Assembly (NCBI GenBank): GCA_038373865.1
Contig: JAXGGA010001122.1
Location: 1 to 64,000, forward strand
Source: Uloborus plumipes
Taxonomy: Eukaryota; Arthropoda; Arachnida; Araneae; Uloboridae
Direction of reading: 5' to 3'
DNA: 64,000 nucleotides
Shown here: positions 13,192 through 26,121 of the stretch, one piece after another
How the letters are laid out: every line of letters begins with the position of its first letter
Numbering within the stretch: the first letter of the stretch is position 1
The notes under the pieces: model-generated
Told to the model about the DNA's origin: nothing
Seen by the model: only the letters and a program-made list of their open reading frames with translations
The model's database searches: none
Program-made: the position numbers and the translations under genes

Positions 13192-15440
13192 TTTTGTGTT
13201 TGTTTTTGTTTTTTGTTTTTTTTTTTTTTGATTTTTTTGTTTGTTATTTTTTTTTTTTTTAATATCCAAAAAAAAAATAAAAACTAATAAAGTTGTGGAA
13301 TGAGGTATTGATAGTGTATTTTGTACACTGAAGGGTTCAAACAGCGAAAAGGAGTTACAAGCCAATACAAGCTAATTTTTACATAATAAAAGTAATATTA
13401 ATGGGTGCCCTAATGGTATTTTAGGGTCTAAAGGAGGGGTTAATCACTTGTACACACCTACTAATATAATTTAATAGTACTGATTGGAAAAAAAAGAATG
13501 GAAGATATTATTAATTATAAATTAAGCAGAAATATATTAAAAATATATAGGAATATAATGGGATTGGAGAAGATATGCTGTGGATAAAATAAATAAAGTA
13601 TTTAAAATTATTTAAATAATAATATGATTTACATTCAATTAGTAAGTAAAAATATATTTATTTTAATACTGATGCTTCCCTACACAATATACCACTAATC
13701 GAAAATAATATAAAACGACCAAATAAAAAAAATTATAATCTTTTGAATGATAACACACAGAACACCTCATAAACCAATCGAAGCAAGGGTCCAAGATATT
13801 GTGGAGTACCCTCAGCTTTCCAATGTGTAGCATGTGTTTATGCATGCACATATGTTTCTTCCGTATCTAAGAAAGGTTTTTCATTCCAGTAAAAGAAATT
13901 TTTAAAATGTTTCATGAGTAACCGCAGAATGACAGAAAAGGTGCCGGGAAAAATTGAAGCAGGAAGGGAAGTTCATTGCGTGTAAACAGAAACATTGTCT
14001 CCGGATAAAAGAATGTCTAACGAGAAAAGTCGAAAAGCTTAAGATGTTGTCTGTAGCAATTCAATATAAGCTGAAAAATAAACATATGAAACTTTCAAGT
14101 TAAATTTTGGCTTAATTCAAATTTCTTAAATATCGCATCAACAAGTATACAAATATGTAAATACACTAAGGAAGACTAGCCAAAACAAGGAGAAATTCCG
14201 TTAATTCATCTCGCAGTTAAACTGTAGTCATAAGTAATAAGTTACTCAATACTCATCCGTAAATGTAATATACATTTGAAAAGCAGATTTCAATGTCCAC
14301 CAAACAAATGCTGAAAAAATTATTCATCCCAAGAAAATCTAAACGAAAATGATTTAAAAAATTAGCTTGAGCGAGGGAAAAAAAAATATATATATATATA
14401 TATACATATAAAATTGGAACATAAGAGAAATTTTAAAAAGCACAGTCAACATCTCACTTGTTCTTATTTGAGATGTTTAAAATTTAATTATTCATCAGTA
14501 ATGGATGAGAAAAGTAAGTAATTTGAAGAGCCTACTTCTGACAGCAGTCAACTAATTTTAAAGCCATTATGCAACATTAAATGTTATGATTGGAATCAGA
14601 TGAAATTTAATGGTGTGTAGTATCCTGTAAAAGTTTTCAGATGTATCGATTGAGAATTTGAAATCAGTACAATGCAGCCACAGAAAAAATACGGCAAGTC
14701 GTATAAGAAAAGACAAACATATTTTTCTGAAAAATTGAATTGATGAATCCACTCGGCGACCGTTTAGAGGGGTCAGATGGCAGCTGCTGAGGAGAATTTC
14801 AACACTAGGTCTATGGGACAAAAAAATCCGTGCTGCGAAAGATTGGCCGTTAAGAGGGGTGACCGCTTTGTAGAAGTGACAGCTCGGAGAGATTTTACTG
14901 TGTTTAAAACTGATCGACTAAAGAAAACAAGCTATTAAGCATTAATTTTAATTGAATTTAAGTGAAATTTCTCAACACACTTTTCAAAGTAAGATGTAAA
15001 GTAAAAGACTAAAACGGAAATGTAACGTGAGTCACGAAACTATGCAACGTGAGTCACGCTCAAAATATTGATTAACTTAATTAGTGACTGCAGAATGAAC
15101 TTTATTTTCGTATATATCATAACTTAGAAACATATTTTGTTCCATGAAAAGCAGTTTTTCAATTTTATTATTCTGAAACAGCAGAAATCTTAGGTTTTTA
15201 GTTATCCAAAAAACTTGAGTTCCTTTTTTTTGTAACGTGAGTCACGATGTTAAATTAAGGTAGAAACACCATCTATTTCTGTTAAAATTTAAAATGCTGA
15301 CATCCATAGGTTCTCACTGCATCCCAGATGACTATCAAGAGCTTTATTTAAATCAGGCATGGTATTTCTTTAATATATCTATAACATTTACTTTTGTAAA
15401 ATTACGTCAAATGGTAACGTGAGTCGCGTGGAATTGCCCA
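12032..15440. mobile_element. Mirrored copy of the CGTGACTCACG transposon
   Basis: The outer end GGAATTGCCCA at 15430-15440 is followed by TA and matches the left end of 622-2994 in reverse. GTAACGTGAGTCACG motifs appear near 15022, 15044, 15234 and 15415, the last with a G for A change. The inner end near 12032-12066 is degraded. The two motif copies expected in the corrupted part are missing or scrambled. Confidence 0.6.
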
Positions 15441-16066
15441 TATGTGAAAAGATTAAAATGTGAAGAAAGTTTCCAGAAAAAATGCCCTTTAAAAGGAATT
15501 AGATTGAAATTCAATCGGTACATCAGTTCATTCAAAAAAGTTAATAAAAAATGTTTCAACCTTTTCCTTTTAAATCTTTTTTAAAAAAAAAAAGAAATAG
15601 AAACATTCCCAAAATACTCAAATTCTTAAATTTTTGAAGTGATCAGAAACCAACTGGATTTTTTATTGATTATAGAAGTCGTCAATTGGAAATTAAGTCA
15701 TGGTTGTTTATTAATGTAATAAATTGCCAAACAAGTGTCAGTGTCCAAAAAATAGTAAAAATTGGCAGCTTTTGAAAGATTTATTAAAAGTTCGTCATAA
15801 TCTGTGTGAAATTGCTGTAAGAATGAAAAGAAAAAGGAAAATAATAATGAAATAAACTTGGATAAACTGCGGAGGAAGATATCATTTATTTCAAAAAATA
15901 AAGAATATGGTTTAAATATTAGAATGGCATGCGTGGCTGCCCTGACGTATCGTCATCCTCATTCTACACTTGCATATCCTTGATATCATAATTCAAAAAT
16001 AAATCTGTAATTTCAATTTCACGATGCTATTTATTGCGCTCAAAATCCATTCGACATTTTTCGAAT

Positions 16067-16935
16067 CAAAAGTCATTATTTGTAGATCAATACCACATAA
16101 TGAAAGGAAACCACCTAGACGATAAATGGCAGTAAAAGTAGCGTCTTCTTAACGCCTCTCGTAGTCACCACTGCCTGAGTAACTCAAAAACAAAGGTAAG
16201 ACGTTAATAATCTTGTCTGCCACTTTCCCATCTTCCTGCCTGAGTTGCAACCACCGAGCTCCAAGTGATTCTTCCCCGTCACTCGTGCGGAAAATGGGGG
16301 TATGGCTGACTGATCCATGGATATTCCACTCACAGAATACGGTAAAGATGGGGGATTTGGTTTTTATTTATTGTTTGTGTCCGATCCCTATCACTCCACC
16401 TTGAATCGCTTCCGTTTGGGTCTGACGCTAAGGAGATAGAGATGGATGGATGGATTGGCTGGCTTGGTCTCAGCCGCAATTTAATCCAAATAGTGACCGT
16501 TTGCTTCTGTCGGGATAAGTAAATAGTAGATTGCAGTCACATACGTACAATTGTTTTGGTAAGAAATCCATAGGTTTGGAAAGATATCAGATCTATGTTA
16601 TTCATAATCTTTTTCAATAGAGAAAAAACTTGAGGAAAAGGTCGATGGTAAAGTGAATCCCCAGAGCCAATTGATTGTATACGGACGGAACAATGTGCCT
16701 TAAAATCATCAGCTTTTCAGTTGCACAGTGAAAAAAATAATAAATGAACAAATACAGAAAGAAATATAAATAAAAGTATTAGGTTGAATTCCATATTCAT
16801 TCAGCTTGCTTTTATCCTTTTTCATTCACTTTGGCAAGTTTCAGTGACATTAAGACTTGCTTATTACAGAATTTTTTGCTTTTTGATAAATTCATTCATG
16901 TCACTTCTGTCCAGCGGCCCACCATCTTGTTCACT
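16067..16935. other. No recognisable feature
   Basis: Sequence of mixed composition outside the inverted repeat, with a short TGGATGGATGG-like run near 16445. Open frames are short and match nothing I know. It would match sequence left of the window if the inverted repeat extends further. Confidence 0.5.
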
Positions 16936-16939
16936 AATT

Positions 16940-17410
16940 TATATTTGGCTGAACAGGGTAACCAGGAAGTTCCCCCAAATATCTCTGGGGCACCCACAGC
17001 TAAAAGTGAATGTCGAACCTCTAGAACATGGTCGATATTTGGCTAAACAAGGCAAGGTGGAAGTGGTCCTAAAGATCTCTGGCACATCTACAGCTAATTC
17101 TGAAATACGAGGACGTGGTCGATGTTTGGCTAAACAGGACCAGGAAGAGTCCCTAAATATCTCGGAGGTGGAGGAGATGGGGCGACTTCAGCTTAAACTG
17201 AATTCCAAACTACTGGGACATGATCGATATTTTGCAAAATAGAGCGAGCAGAAGCGTCCCCAAGATCTTTGGCGCATCTACAACAAAAGTAAATTCCGAA
17301 CCACTAGGACATGGTCAATATTTGGTTAAACGCAGCTAGTATGAGTTTCCCTGAAAATCACTGGGTACCTGCAGTTTAAATTGAATGACAAACTACTAGA
17401 ACATGGTCGC
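16940..17410 (+). repeat. About 90-bp degenerate tandem repeat
   Basis: The phrase CATGGTCGATATTTGGC, or a close variant, recurs near 17027, 17114, 17219, 17310 and 17402, giving spacings of about 87-105 bases. Each is followed by variants of GGAAGT-CCCC-AATATCTCTGG and CATCTACAGCTAA. A 152-codon frame (16784-17242) crosses the first units and so shows a roughly 30-residue periodicity (for example HGRYLAKQG, RGRCLAKQD, HDRYFAK). Later units carry stops. It may be an old coding repeat or a minisatellite. I do not recognise it. Confidence 0.7.
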
Positions 17411-19153
17411 GTGAAGTGCTACAATAATTGTTAAGAATGGTGAATATGATTGGAACTTGAGTCTGTGACGTAGTAGCTCTGTATTCTATCGCCTCTGGAT
17501 GGTAGCTCGCTCTTTACAAATAAATATCTTTCAATCTCTAAATTCCTTTTATTTTATTTTCTTTATCATTTCCGTTATCAGTTTTGATGTCATGTTAGTT
17601 TCAGGCAAGCTATTAATGGCTTAAATTTTTTAATTAAATTAGCAAAATATAGAAGACGATGTTATGTAACAATATTTGATAAATGAAAGAATGAACAACA
17701 ACAAAGTATTTTTCGCAAACAAAACTGTCAGTTTATTTCCGAATGGGTAACAACGTGAATATTTTTATGCATTATTCTACCCATTAATAATTTCTTTTTA
17801 GTTTTGCCATTCTCCATTATTTCGTATTTTTTTGGCATCAATTTTTTCGTACTGTATTAGGTTCTTATTCATTGAAATTACCTTTTTTCAATTTTTAATT
17901 CCTTAAACTATATTTATTAAGATTTCAAAAGCTTTAACTTTTATTAACTTCGTCCTACAAAAGGGTAACAGGGAATTTAAGTGCTAAAATGTCAGTTTTT
18001 TTTTTTTTTTTTTTTTTTTGTATAGGTTCAGAAATGAGCGTAAAATGGATATCTTATAATAACAGAAATTTTCACATGAGCATAAACCCTATAACCGTTT
18101 AATAAGAAAAGATTTCACATGTCGAACCATGTGTAGTGTTCAATCTAGTTTCATTCGTTTTCTTTAATTAGTCTTGTTCAATTAGATTGCACATTAATTA
18201 TGGGATAATTAATGCTACTTCATTGAAGCCAGCAGATTATAGTATCATAGGAAAAGCAGATTTATACAAATTTATGCACGCTGTATTTTGCCTCTGTGAT
18301 GAATGAATGACCTTAAACACACTATTAATTTTACGTAACATAAATTATTTGACCTTCATTATCTTTTAACTTTCTTATTACATATTAATTATACCACGCC
18401 CAATCAAATCTGCAATTTTAATATGCAAGGTGTCTTTGAATTACCAACAAGACTTGTGGTAGGCATACTTAAATTTCATTTCGATTGCTTTTTTGCTAAA
18501 CTTGCCTTCGCAATATGCTCGTTATGTTTGATCATGCTTTCGTCACTTCCTTATATGGATTTTCTTCTCGATAAATAACTTTATTTGTGGAAGAATCAGG
18601 GTTCGCGATATATACCTGATATTTATTTTGAAAATATCATGATATTTGACATTTTCGACGTTATAATTATTATTATTTACTTTTTTTTTTTTTGAACTAC
18701 GATATTTGCAATATAAAAATTGTCTTTCTCATATTAATATTGTTCATTTCGAGTCGATGAGTTTATTCCAAGTTCAAACAGTCATAATGATGCAACATTT
18801 TAGACTTTTTTGTGACAATGACCTGTGGTGTAACTTTCTTATCGAGTTGCTAGATAGTCTCTCTTAGATCTTATCAATTCTAAGTTAGAGATTTTGGAAA
18901 GAGCGGATTGATCTGGTACTGATCGGATCTCTCTCCCGAGCGGTAGGCTTGTATGAACTTTAGTTTGAGTTCGTGTTCATACAAGTGATCACATTTATGA
19001 ACGTAATCGGGGTTGTCCGGTTTTTCCCCATCCCGGAAAAAAACCCGCCCGGCAAAAAATATTAATCGAAATTTGTCAATTTCGTCAAGTGTGTCCACAT
19101 TTTTTTGGTAACTAAAAAATTCTGGACTGAAAACTAATAAATTAGTCATCGCA
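17411..19153. other. No recognisable gene
   Basis: AT-rich sequence with a T20 run near 18000. An 89-codon frame on the minus strand (18880-19149) lies in a somewhat GC-richer patch and contains no motif I recognise. Confidence 0.5.
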
Positions 19154-19561
19154 TACTGTAAAAAATGAATGTTGTTTTTACAGTATAATACAGCTAATTT
19201 TAGTAATAAAATGAAAAATTGCTAATTTTACTGTAACAAACTGTAAAATTGCTTCTTTTACAGTACTGAACTGTAAAATTGCTAATGTTACAGTAAGAAA
19301 CTGTAAAATTGCTAGTTTCATAATTTATTACTGTGAATTTTACAGTTTAAAACTGGAACCTCTGCTGCCAGTATTATACTGTTGTTTTTACAGTATAATA
19401 CAGCTAACTTTTACGGCAATAAACTGTAAAATTCCTAACTTAACAGTAAGAAACTAACAATGCTAGTTTTACAGTTTATTACTGTACATTTTACAGTTTT
19501 AAATTGGAACCTCGGCTGCCAGTATTATACTGTAAAAATAACAGTTCATTTTTTTTCAGTG
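19154..19561 (+). mobile_element. ACTGTAAAA-family MITE
   Basis: The left end ACTGTAAAAAATGAATGTTG and the right end AACAGTTCATTTTTTTTCAGTG are inverted copies of each other. Two half-units each contain a GGAACCTC-GCTGCCAGTAT landmark separated by reiterated ACTGTAAAATTGCTA units. It is full length relative to the other copies. Confidence 0.85.
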
Positions 19562-21365
19562 CAGATAAATATATTGATTCTTCTTGTTTAATTAACAATT
19601 TTGTCATCAAATTATCATACATGCAGTTTTATGTTCATAATGTCATGTGTAGTATTGATTAGTATATTTTGAAGCTTTTGGTAGCAGTAGTACGTTTATA
19701 TAAACATATGAGTATTAGCGTAAAATATTAATGTATTTAGTAGCAATCATAAAAGTGTACATTTATTTAAAAATATTAAAAAAAATGTAAAACGTAATGT
19801 CCTTATCATGAAATATTGCATTATAAAATAAGAAATTGGTGTTCATAAGACAAATGTTGCATTGAAATAAAATGAAATCTGTTATGACATTAATATAAAT
19901 TAAAGGCTGAGCTTTTTTGTCTCGATCAAGTTTTTGTTTACTAATTTTTCATTTTTGGTTTAATCGCTTGCCTGATTATCCCGAGTTATCTCGGGCTCGT
20001 ATGAGTTGCAGGTAATTATTGTCCCGAGAAAACTCGGGTGAAACTAATTGATTTTACGCCTCTAAATAATTAAAAATTCAACTTGAAACCTACATATTTT
20101 ATTTGTATTGCTTCATTTTCTTGTATTTCAAAATTAAATTTAAAAAAAAAGTTTTTTTTTTTTTTTTTTGCAAAAAAAGAAAAAAATCGTAAGGGAAGTG
20201 GTTAATATCTAATTGGACGTCAATCGAAACCTCTTGTTGTTGTTATATGTGTTTCCAAATACGTAAAATTTTTCCAAGATATTTAATTCAATATTTTATA
20301 AGCTATAGCAAGTTTTAAATCAAACAATTCATTACACACAATAATACAAATACTTACTATTTTACAAAATCTATTAAACTATAGTTTGCTTCAGAAATAA
20401 AACTTGAGGTGGCTAGCAGAAAGTGCTGCCCAGAAAAACGTGTTACATGCAGCTCTGATATTGAAAGTTTTCAGGTTAATTCAGTAAAACGACTTTTCAA
20501 AAATGTTCACTGTGAATTTCAGCTGTGAGAATCAGAGAAGGAGCACGTTTAGCTTATTTTAGCTACGCTTTTTTAATTTATTTTTCAATGCAAGGTGTTG
20601 TGATCAAAATGTATTAAATTAAAATTCCTATCCTGATATCATCTTTCTCTACTAGCTAATGAGTCAGTATTTATTTTATTAATTTAGTGTTATTATTATT
20701 TATTTATTTGAAAATATTTTTTACGTGATAAAAATAGCCCTTTCTTTTTAAGTTAATAACATATAGTAATTAAAATTATTTCCAAAACTGAAAAATGTGA
20801 ATGATTTTTTTTTGTGAATTTATTACATTATGATTAAAATACAACTATTATGTGTCTACTAAATGATTAGATGAAAAGAATTCTTTTTTAAATAAATAAT
20901 GCTATCAAATGATATAATAATTCTACTACATCATCGTGATAATTATATGTGTCAAACATATAGAAAACAGGCCGATTTTCATTTTCTCCAAATTGCCCGT
21001 TTTGTCAAGCTTCTTCCACCGCCTCCAGTTTTGTTCAAGAAAAAAAAAAAAAACAGGCAAAGTAGCAGTTCTGATCACAATAGAAATACTTACCGCAAAT
21101 TTCAATTCTTTGTTCCTTCCTTTAGAAATATTCTGCGTGAAAAAATGTTGTTGGTAATTTGTTGTAAACTGGTAACGACCGATAATATTTTATTAATAAA
21201 TGCATTGATCTACGAAGTAACATGCATGGAATATTATCGCCAAATTAAAATTTTTAGTTCGTTCCTTTCAAAAAAAATCTGTGTGGAAAGATGCAATTAG
21301 TAAACTGTTGTTAAATTTTAATGACAGCTAAATGTTTGACTTTTCTCAACCTAATGTTCAGTTAG
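19562..21365. other. No recognisable gene; small inverted motif at 19970-20040
   Basis: It holds CCCGAGTTATCTCGGG at about 19980 and CCCGAGAAAACTCGGG at about 20023, both near-palindromes and possibly the remnant of a small element. The 133-codon frame at 20899-21300 has AT-driven composition and an internal A-run, so I do not call it a gene. Confidence 0.45.
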
Positions 21366-21729
21366 TCATTAAAAATGAATGTTGCTTTTATAGTACAATA
21401 CAGCTAATTTTATAGTAACAAACTGTAAAAATTGCTTCTTTACAGTAATAAACTGTAAAATTGCTAATTTTACACCTTATTACTGTGCATTTTACAGTTT
21501 TAAACTAGAATCTCTGCTGCCAGTATTGTACTGTTGTCTTTACAGAAAATACAGCTAATTTTGTGGTAACAAACTGAAATTGTGGTAATAAACTGTAAAA
21601 TTGCTGCTTTACTGTAATAAACGGTAAAATCGCTAATCTTGCAGTTCGTCACTGCGTTTTACAGTTTAAACTGAAACCTCTCTAGTCAGTATTACACTGT
21701 AAAAACAACGGTTTATTTTTTTTGCAGTG
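21366..21729 (+). mobile_element. ACTGTAAAA-family MITE, diverged
   Basis: The left end is eroded (CATTAAAAATGAATGTTGC), and the right end retains TTTTTTTGCAGTG. The internal GAATCTCTGCTGCCAGTAT landmark and reiterated ACTGTAAAATTGCTA units are present. Confidence 0.8.
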
Positions 21730-22409
21730 TCAGAAGACGCGTTTAATAATTTAACTGTAGCTAATGACCTCTAAATGTTAGCAATAGGAGAATCCACACG
21801 AAAAAGCTTTAATCCATACTCTATGGGAAGATGCAGTCTGTAGTCCGTAGTCATATCAGACTAATCTCCTTTGATTTCTCCAGCCTGTAGTGTGGAAGCA
21901 TAACTGTTTTGGTCGAATGAAAAAAAGTCCCAGTTCACCTCCAAAGCGTACGTGGTAACGATTTCATCAATACTGGAGGGATGGATAAAGAGGAGTTGAC
22001 CTTGACCAGGTAGCCGGGATTAAACGTCGATTGGCAGCCAGGCATGAACCACTGCTTCACAGTTGGAACAGCCGCAAAGATTGCTATAATAACTGAGTTT
22101 CAGTTCTAAAACTTTTTGTTATATCATTATTCTGCATATCTATAATTATTCTGCATGAACAGGTGAAGTAAGAAGTGGTTGTATTTTATAAGAACCCGGG
22201 TTCTACACTTTATAGTATGATATGAAAATATTGCATATAATTCAAATTCAAGTGCTTGTAAACGCTCAGTTTAAGCGTTGTCTAAACCGTATGATCAGAA
22301 TTGAAGATTTGAAATATCATAATAAGAGACGCTTTATCAATAGTTTGTAAGGTTGCACGATTTTTTCGTATCAATTTGAAATTTCCATGAAACGAAATCA
22401 TACAGCATG

Positions 22410-23231
22410 CACTGTAAAAAATGAATGATGTTTTCACAGTGTAATACAGCTAATTTTATAGTGATAAACTGTAAAAATTTCAATTTTATAGTAATAAACT
22501 AAAATAACTAATTTTACAGTACTTAACTGTAAAATGGCTAATACAGTAGAGTCTCGAAAATCCGAGTCTCAAAAGTCCGAGGTTCCGCTTAATCCGAGGC
22601 TCTTTTATTGACATTTTAAGGTCTATCTTCAATAGCTAAAAAGATAATTTGCATTAAAATCTGAAAATAAGAACCTTTTGCTATTGGAAAATTTTCTTTT
22701 GTACTCACAATAAAGTAGTAAAAAATGTATTGAGAGGTTGGTGACAAAGACATTCATCAAGTGTCACGAAATATTCTTTATCTACTAGAGATATATTATG
22801 ACATGCTTTGGAAATAATAACTTGATATGTAAAACGACTTGAAATTAAGTTTATCATCGTGTTACGTTTCTGCTGTTAAGAATGTTTTCCGAGTTTTCAG
22901 TAATCCGAGGTGGCATGAGCCCCAATTACCTCGGATTTTCGAGACTCTACTGTACTGTAAAATTGCATATAGCTGTATAACTGTAAAATTGCAGTTTATT
23001 GCAGTGCATTTTACAGTTTTAAACTGGAACCTTGGCTGCCAGTATTATACTGTTGTTTTTACAGTATAATATTGCTAAATTTTAAGGCAGTAAACTAAAA
23101 TTTCTAACTTTACAGTAAGAAAGTGTAAAATTGCTTGTTTTACAGTTTATTACTGTGCATCTTACAGTTTTAAATTGGAACTTCGGCTGCCAATATTATA
23201 CTGTAAAAACAACAATTCAGTTTTTGCACTG
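22410..23231 (+). mobile_element. ACTGTAAAA-family MITE carrying a nested insertion
   Basis: It runs from CACTGTAAAAAATGAATG to TTTTTGCACTG and is about 410 bases once the nested Tigger-like element (22544-22952) is subtracted. Both GGAACC--GGCTGCCA landmarks are present. Confidence 0.85.
22544..22952. mobile_element. Tigger/pogo-like MITE, 409 bp
   Basis: Terminal inverted repeats start CAGTAGAGTCTCGAAAATCC and end with the reverse complement. They are flanked by TA at 22542-22543 and 22953-22954. Subterminal CCGAGGTTCCGC and TAATCCGAGG blocks are typical of pogo/Tigger ends. It has no transposase, so it is non-autonomous. It interrupts the ACTGTAAAA MITE and is therefore younger than that insertion. 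Confidence 0.88.
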
Positions 23232-24066
23232 TGAAACAAAGAGGATTATAGGTTAGATGTTTGTCGTGCAACAAAAGGCTCACACATTGAACATTTGTTA
23301 TAGAAAAAAACTCTGTTTTTCTTTAGTTTCGCGTATCAATTATTTTATTATACCTAATAGGTTTAAAGTATAAATTTGTAAAATACGGTAACTCTTTTGT
23401 GTCAATCATGCATTGTTTTTCTCAAGATTTGAAGTTTCTTATGCCTACACAGAAGTGTTTAAAATGCATTAAAAATATTAATTGAATTCTCTGTTTCACT
23501 TCCAGACGCTAGTGTTCAACATATTGTTTTCGACAAAATTTGAACATTCTCGCGTCTATAAAGTAGGGATAAAATTGCACCGAAGAAATTTTTTTTCTGA
23601 AGTTGCAAATGGACTAAATAAAAATAAGCGAATGATATGTCATTTTAATCGCTTGTTAACACTTTATTCACTAAAGTTCAGTTGTCAATGATGCTGTTTA
23701 TTGATTTTTTTTTTTTTGTTTAAAGCCATGATCTCGTTTAGAAATAATACAAAAAGGCATTTTCACTCCCGCTCATATTTTGTTTAATCCACTTCAAAGA
23801 AAACAAAATGCGCGTCCCTTCTTTCCCACATTTATTTATGGAACTGTGAGAGTCTTTTTTTCTCACTGTATCCTCACGCTGAATTTCATCTTGTGGCTGC
23901 AATAGCACGTGTCCTCAGCACATTTATAGCACACACACTTCGCTTGATGTGGTTGTTTGTGACACCCTACGCGGTGCTCACTGATAAAAAATTTCTCAAT
24001 TTTTTTTTATCTTTGAAGTAAATTATTAATCTAATAAGTTATGTGCTAAAAATGAATAATTTGATT
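23232..24066. other. No recognisable gene
   Basis: Unique-looking AT-rich sequence. Short frames (for example 23482-23691) lack recognisable motifs. Confidence 0.5.
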
Positions 24067-24435
24067 ATAGTTAAAAAAAACTAAATATACGCTTTTAGGG
24101 AGGTGTTTTTTTTTTTTTTTTTTGCAAATATAAAAGTAATATACTTAATACTATCATCAATACTAAAGATTAAACTATATTCATGATACTCTAGATGATT
24201 TCACCCTGATTTTCAAAACTATTGAATATCTGCTAAGTTTACATGTACTTATAAATTATAATCCATCACATGTAATATAGTTTAACCTTTAGCATTAATA
24301 ACAGTATTAAATATGTTACTTTTACATTTGTTATGAATGTGAATTTTATATTTTATTTAGAGTTACCTACATACATACAAACAAACAAACAAACCCACAT
24401 GTGAAACTAATAAAAGCGTATTTATAATTAACTAT
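24067..24435. mobile_element. Probable MITE with nested hairpin
   Basis: The outer ends ATAGTTAA...ATACGCTTTTA and TAAAAGCGTATTTATAATTAACTAT are inverted. An inner inverted pair (about 24126-24190 against 24268-24330) shares TAAACTATAT and AGTATTAA-type text. I could not fix a target duplication. Confidence 0.55.
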
Positions 24436-24919
24436 GGCTATATTGACTTTGTTTCTTCTCCGGTTAAGTAAATCAAATTTGATTGTTACGATGGTTCTTT
24501 TTTTTTTTTTTTGACTGGGGTGGGGAGGGAACGTGTATGATTGTCATTGTTTCTATTTTCATATACAACTAAGTTGCTTATTGTGTATGCGTGTGTGTTC
24601 CGAGAAGAGAAAAATTATTTATTTTGATAAGACTTTGAAAAAAGAGATATAGAGAGAAAACTTTCAAATGAATAAAGGAGATTTCTAAAAATGTTCATTG
24701 TCCTGTATTATTATTTATTTATTTTATGTGGGGAGAATCTTAGTGTATGTTCTTATTATATATTTTTTTTCCTTTTTTTTCAATGGACATTTTTTAATGA
24801 GAAGATGAAAAGAAATCAGCAATTATGAGCATTATAAATCAAAGGTAGAGAAGGCATTTTTATAGCATTTAATTTATATTAAATTGCTGTCTACGTCAAT
24901 CAACATTTCATTTAATATG

Positions 24920-25382
24920 TAATACACCGCCAACTCGGTTATTCCATCCAAGGACTGCAGTTTCGTGCTTCTTAGGACTCGTCAGCTTGGAATAGGAAGT
25001 AAGCAAAGCTGGAGGCAGAAAACCTCTAATAGAAGCAAAGAAAGTTTTAAAAAAAAGCTGGTAGCTAATGCGAAATTAGAGCACCAGCGCGATACCGCAC
25101 ATTGGAACGGTACAACTCGCAAATTTTAAGGCTGAGCTAGGTATAAAGCAGTAAGTTACCGCCCCTAAGCCAAGGCTAAGGCAGAAACATGCAACGCACC
25201 GCCAACTCGGTTATTCCATCCAAGGATTGCAGATTTTCCTGCCTCCAGCTCGGTTTACTTCCTATTCCAAGCTGACGAGTACCAACAAGAGCGAAACTGC
25301 AGTCTTTGGATGGAGTAACCGAGTTGGCGGTGTATTGCATGTTTCTGCCTTAGCCCTAGCTTAGGGGCGATAACTTACTGTT
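24920..25382. repeat. Compound fold-back repeat (CCGAGTTGGCGG family)
   Basis: A 230-base palindrome spans 25150-25379. Both arms carry the blocks TAAGTTACCGCCCCTAAG, GGCAGAAACATGCAAC and CACCGCCAACTCGG in mirror order. A partial additional copy lies at 24925-25010, including the AGCTTGGAATAGGAAGTAA block in opposite orientation. Related single or double copies lie at 35780-35876 and 43866-44005. No coding capacity is seen. Confidence 0.8.
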
Positions 25383-26121
25383 TCGTTTATAAGCTGCAGC
25401 TGTAAATCAATGCAATATTTGTGCAAATGATACTGGTCACACCCGCAGCTAGATTGTCACACTCACAACGCAAGGTTGAATTTTTACTATAAAACTTACT
25501 TAAAATAACTATTTTTTAGAGGAAAAAAGTTTTTTGTTTACCAATCTTGTGTAACAATCTTATGTAATCAGATTGTTCTTTTGTTATCTCAAGAGAAGCG
25601 GGAAATGGCAAAGTACATCCCTTTTTGATAGAAATGCGGCAAGAACCATAAGACCCGTAATATTAATCAAACAGATAATATACAGTGCCTGGAAATTTTC
25701 CCAAGGTTACGAATGTTATAGACTTTGCTTGAAACCGGAGGCGTATTAATACATGTAAGAACACATTGCTAATAGCCAATAGCTACCGAACGAAAGTTTT
25801 CTTTTTCTCTTTTTCTCTCTCTCTCTCTCTCTTTTTTTCTTTTTTTGTTTTTTGCAGTTTAAATTAATTTTTAGCCTGTTCAATTCCAAAAGTAAAACTT
25901 TAAAATATATATTATGATTTTATTTTTTCATTCAACCGTTAGCTACTTATGTGGTACATTGTAGAACAGTGAAACATTATTTACAGTATAAGGCAGATGA
26001 CCTTTTTTTTCCTCCATAACAAATTTTATTTTATTGGCGCCAGAATGTAAAACTAACTGAATAATAGGATTCATAAACATTTATTGCTTAGTATTATCGT
26101 ACCAAAATTCCTCATCTTTGT
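25383..26121. other. No recognisable gene; (CT)n near 25806-25835
   Basis: AT-rich sequence with a short CT microsatellite and T-rich tail. Confidence 0.5.

Larger units (their letters stand above)
6630..16066 (-). repeat. Right arm of giant inverted repeat, inner part corrupted
   Basis: This is the reverse complement of the left arm. From 13800 to 16066 it is close to identical to 1-2260, with about 10 bases of length difference. From 6630 to 13800 the order of landmarks is preserved, but the text is full of long T runs, G runs and inserted junk, so that about 4.2 kb of left arm corresponds to about 7.2 kb here. Homopolymer-coded frames such as those at 12851-13290 are by-products. It contains mirrored copies of the (TA)n tract, the ACTGTAAAA MITE and the CGTGACTCACG transposon. 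Confidence 0.9.

Noticed and set aside
13084..13250. Possible telomere or centromere tract
   Set aside because: It is an irregular T homopolymer, not a telomeric repeat, and it lies in the corrupted arm.
12851..13365. Poly-Phe and poly-Lys frames
   Set aside because: T-run expansion in the low-quality arm; the matching left-arm sequence lacks these runs.
18880..19149. 89-codon minus-strand frame in a GC-richer patch
   Set aside because: No recognisable motif, no splice context, no second copy; left unassigned.
20899..21300. 133-codon frame as a gene
   Set aside because: AT-driven composition, internal A-run, no domain, and a chance-level length for such sequence.
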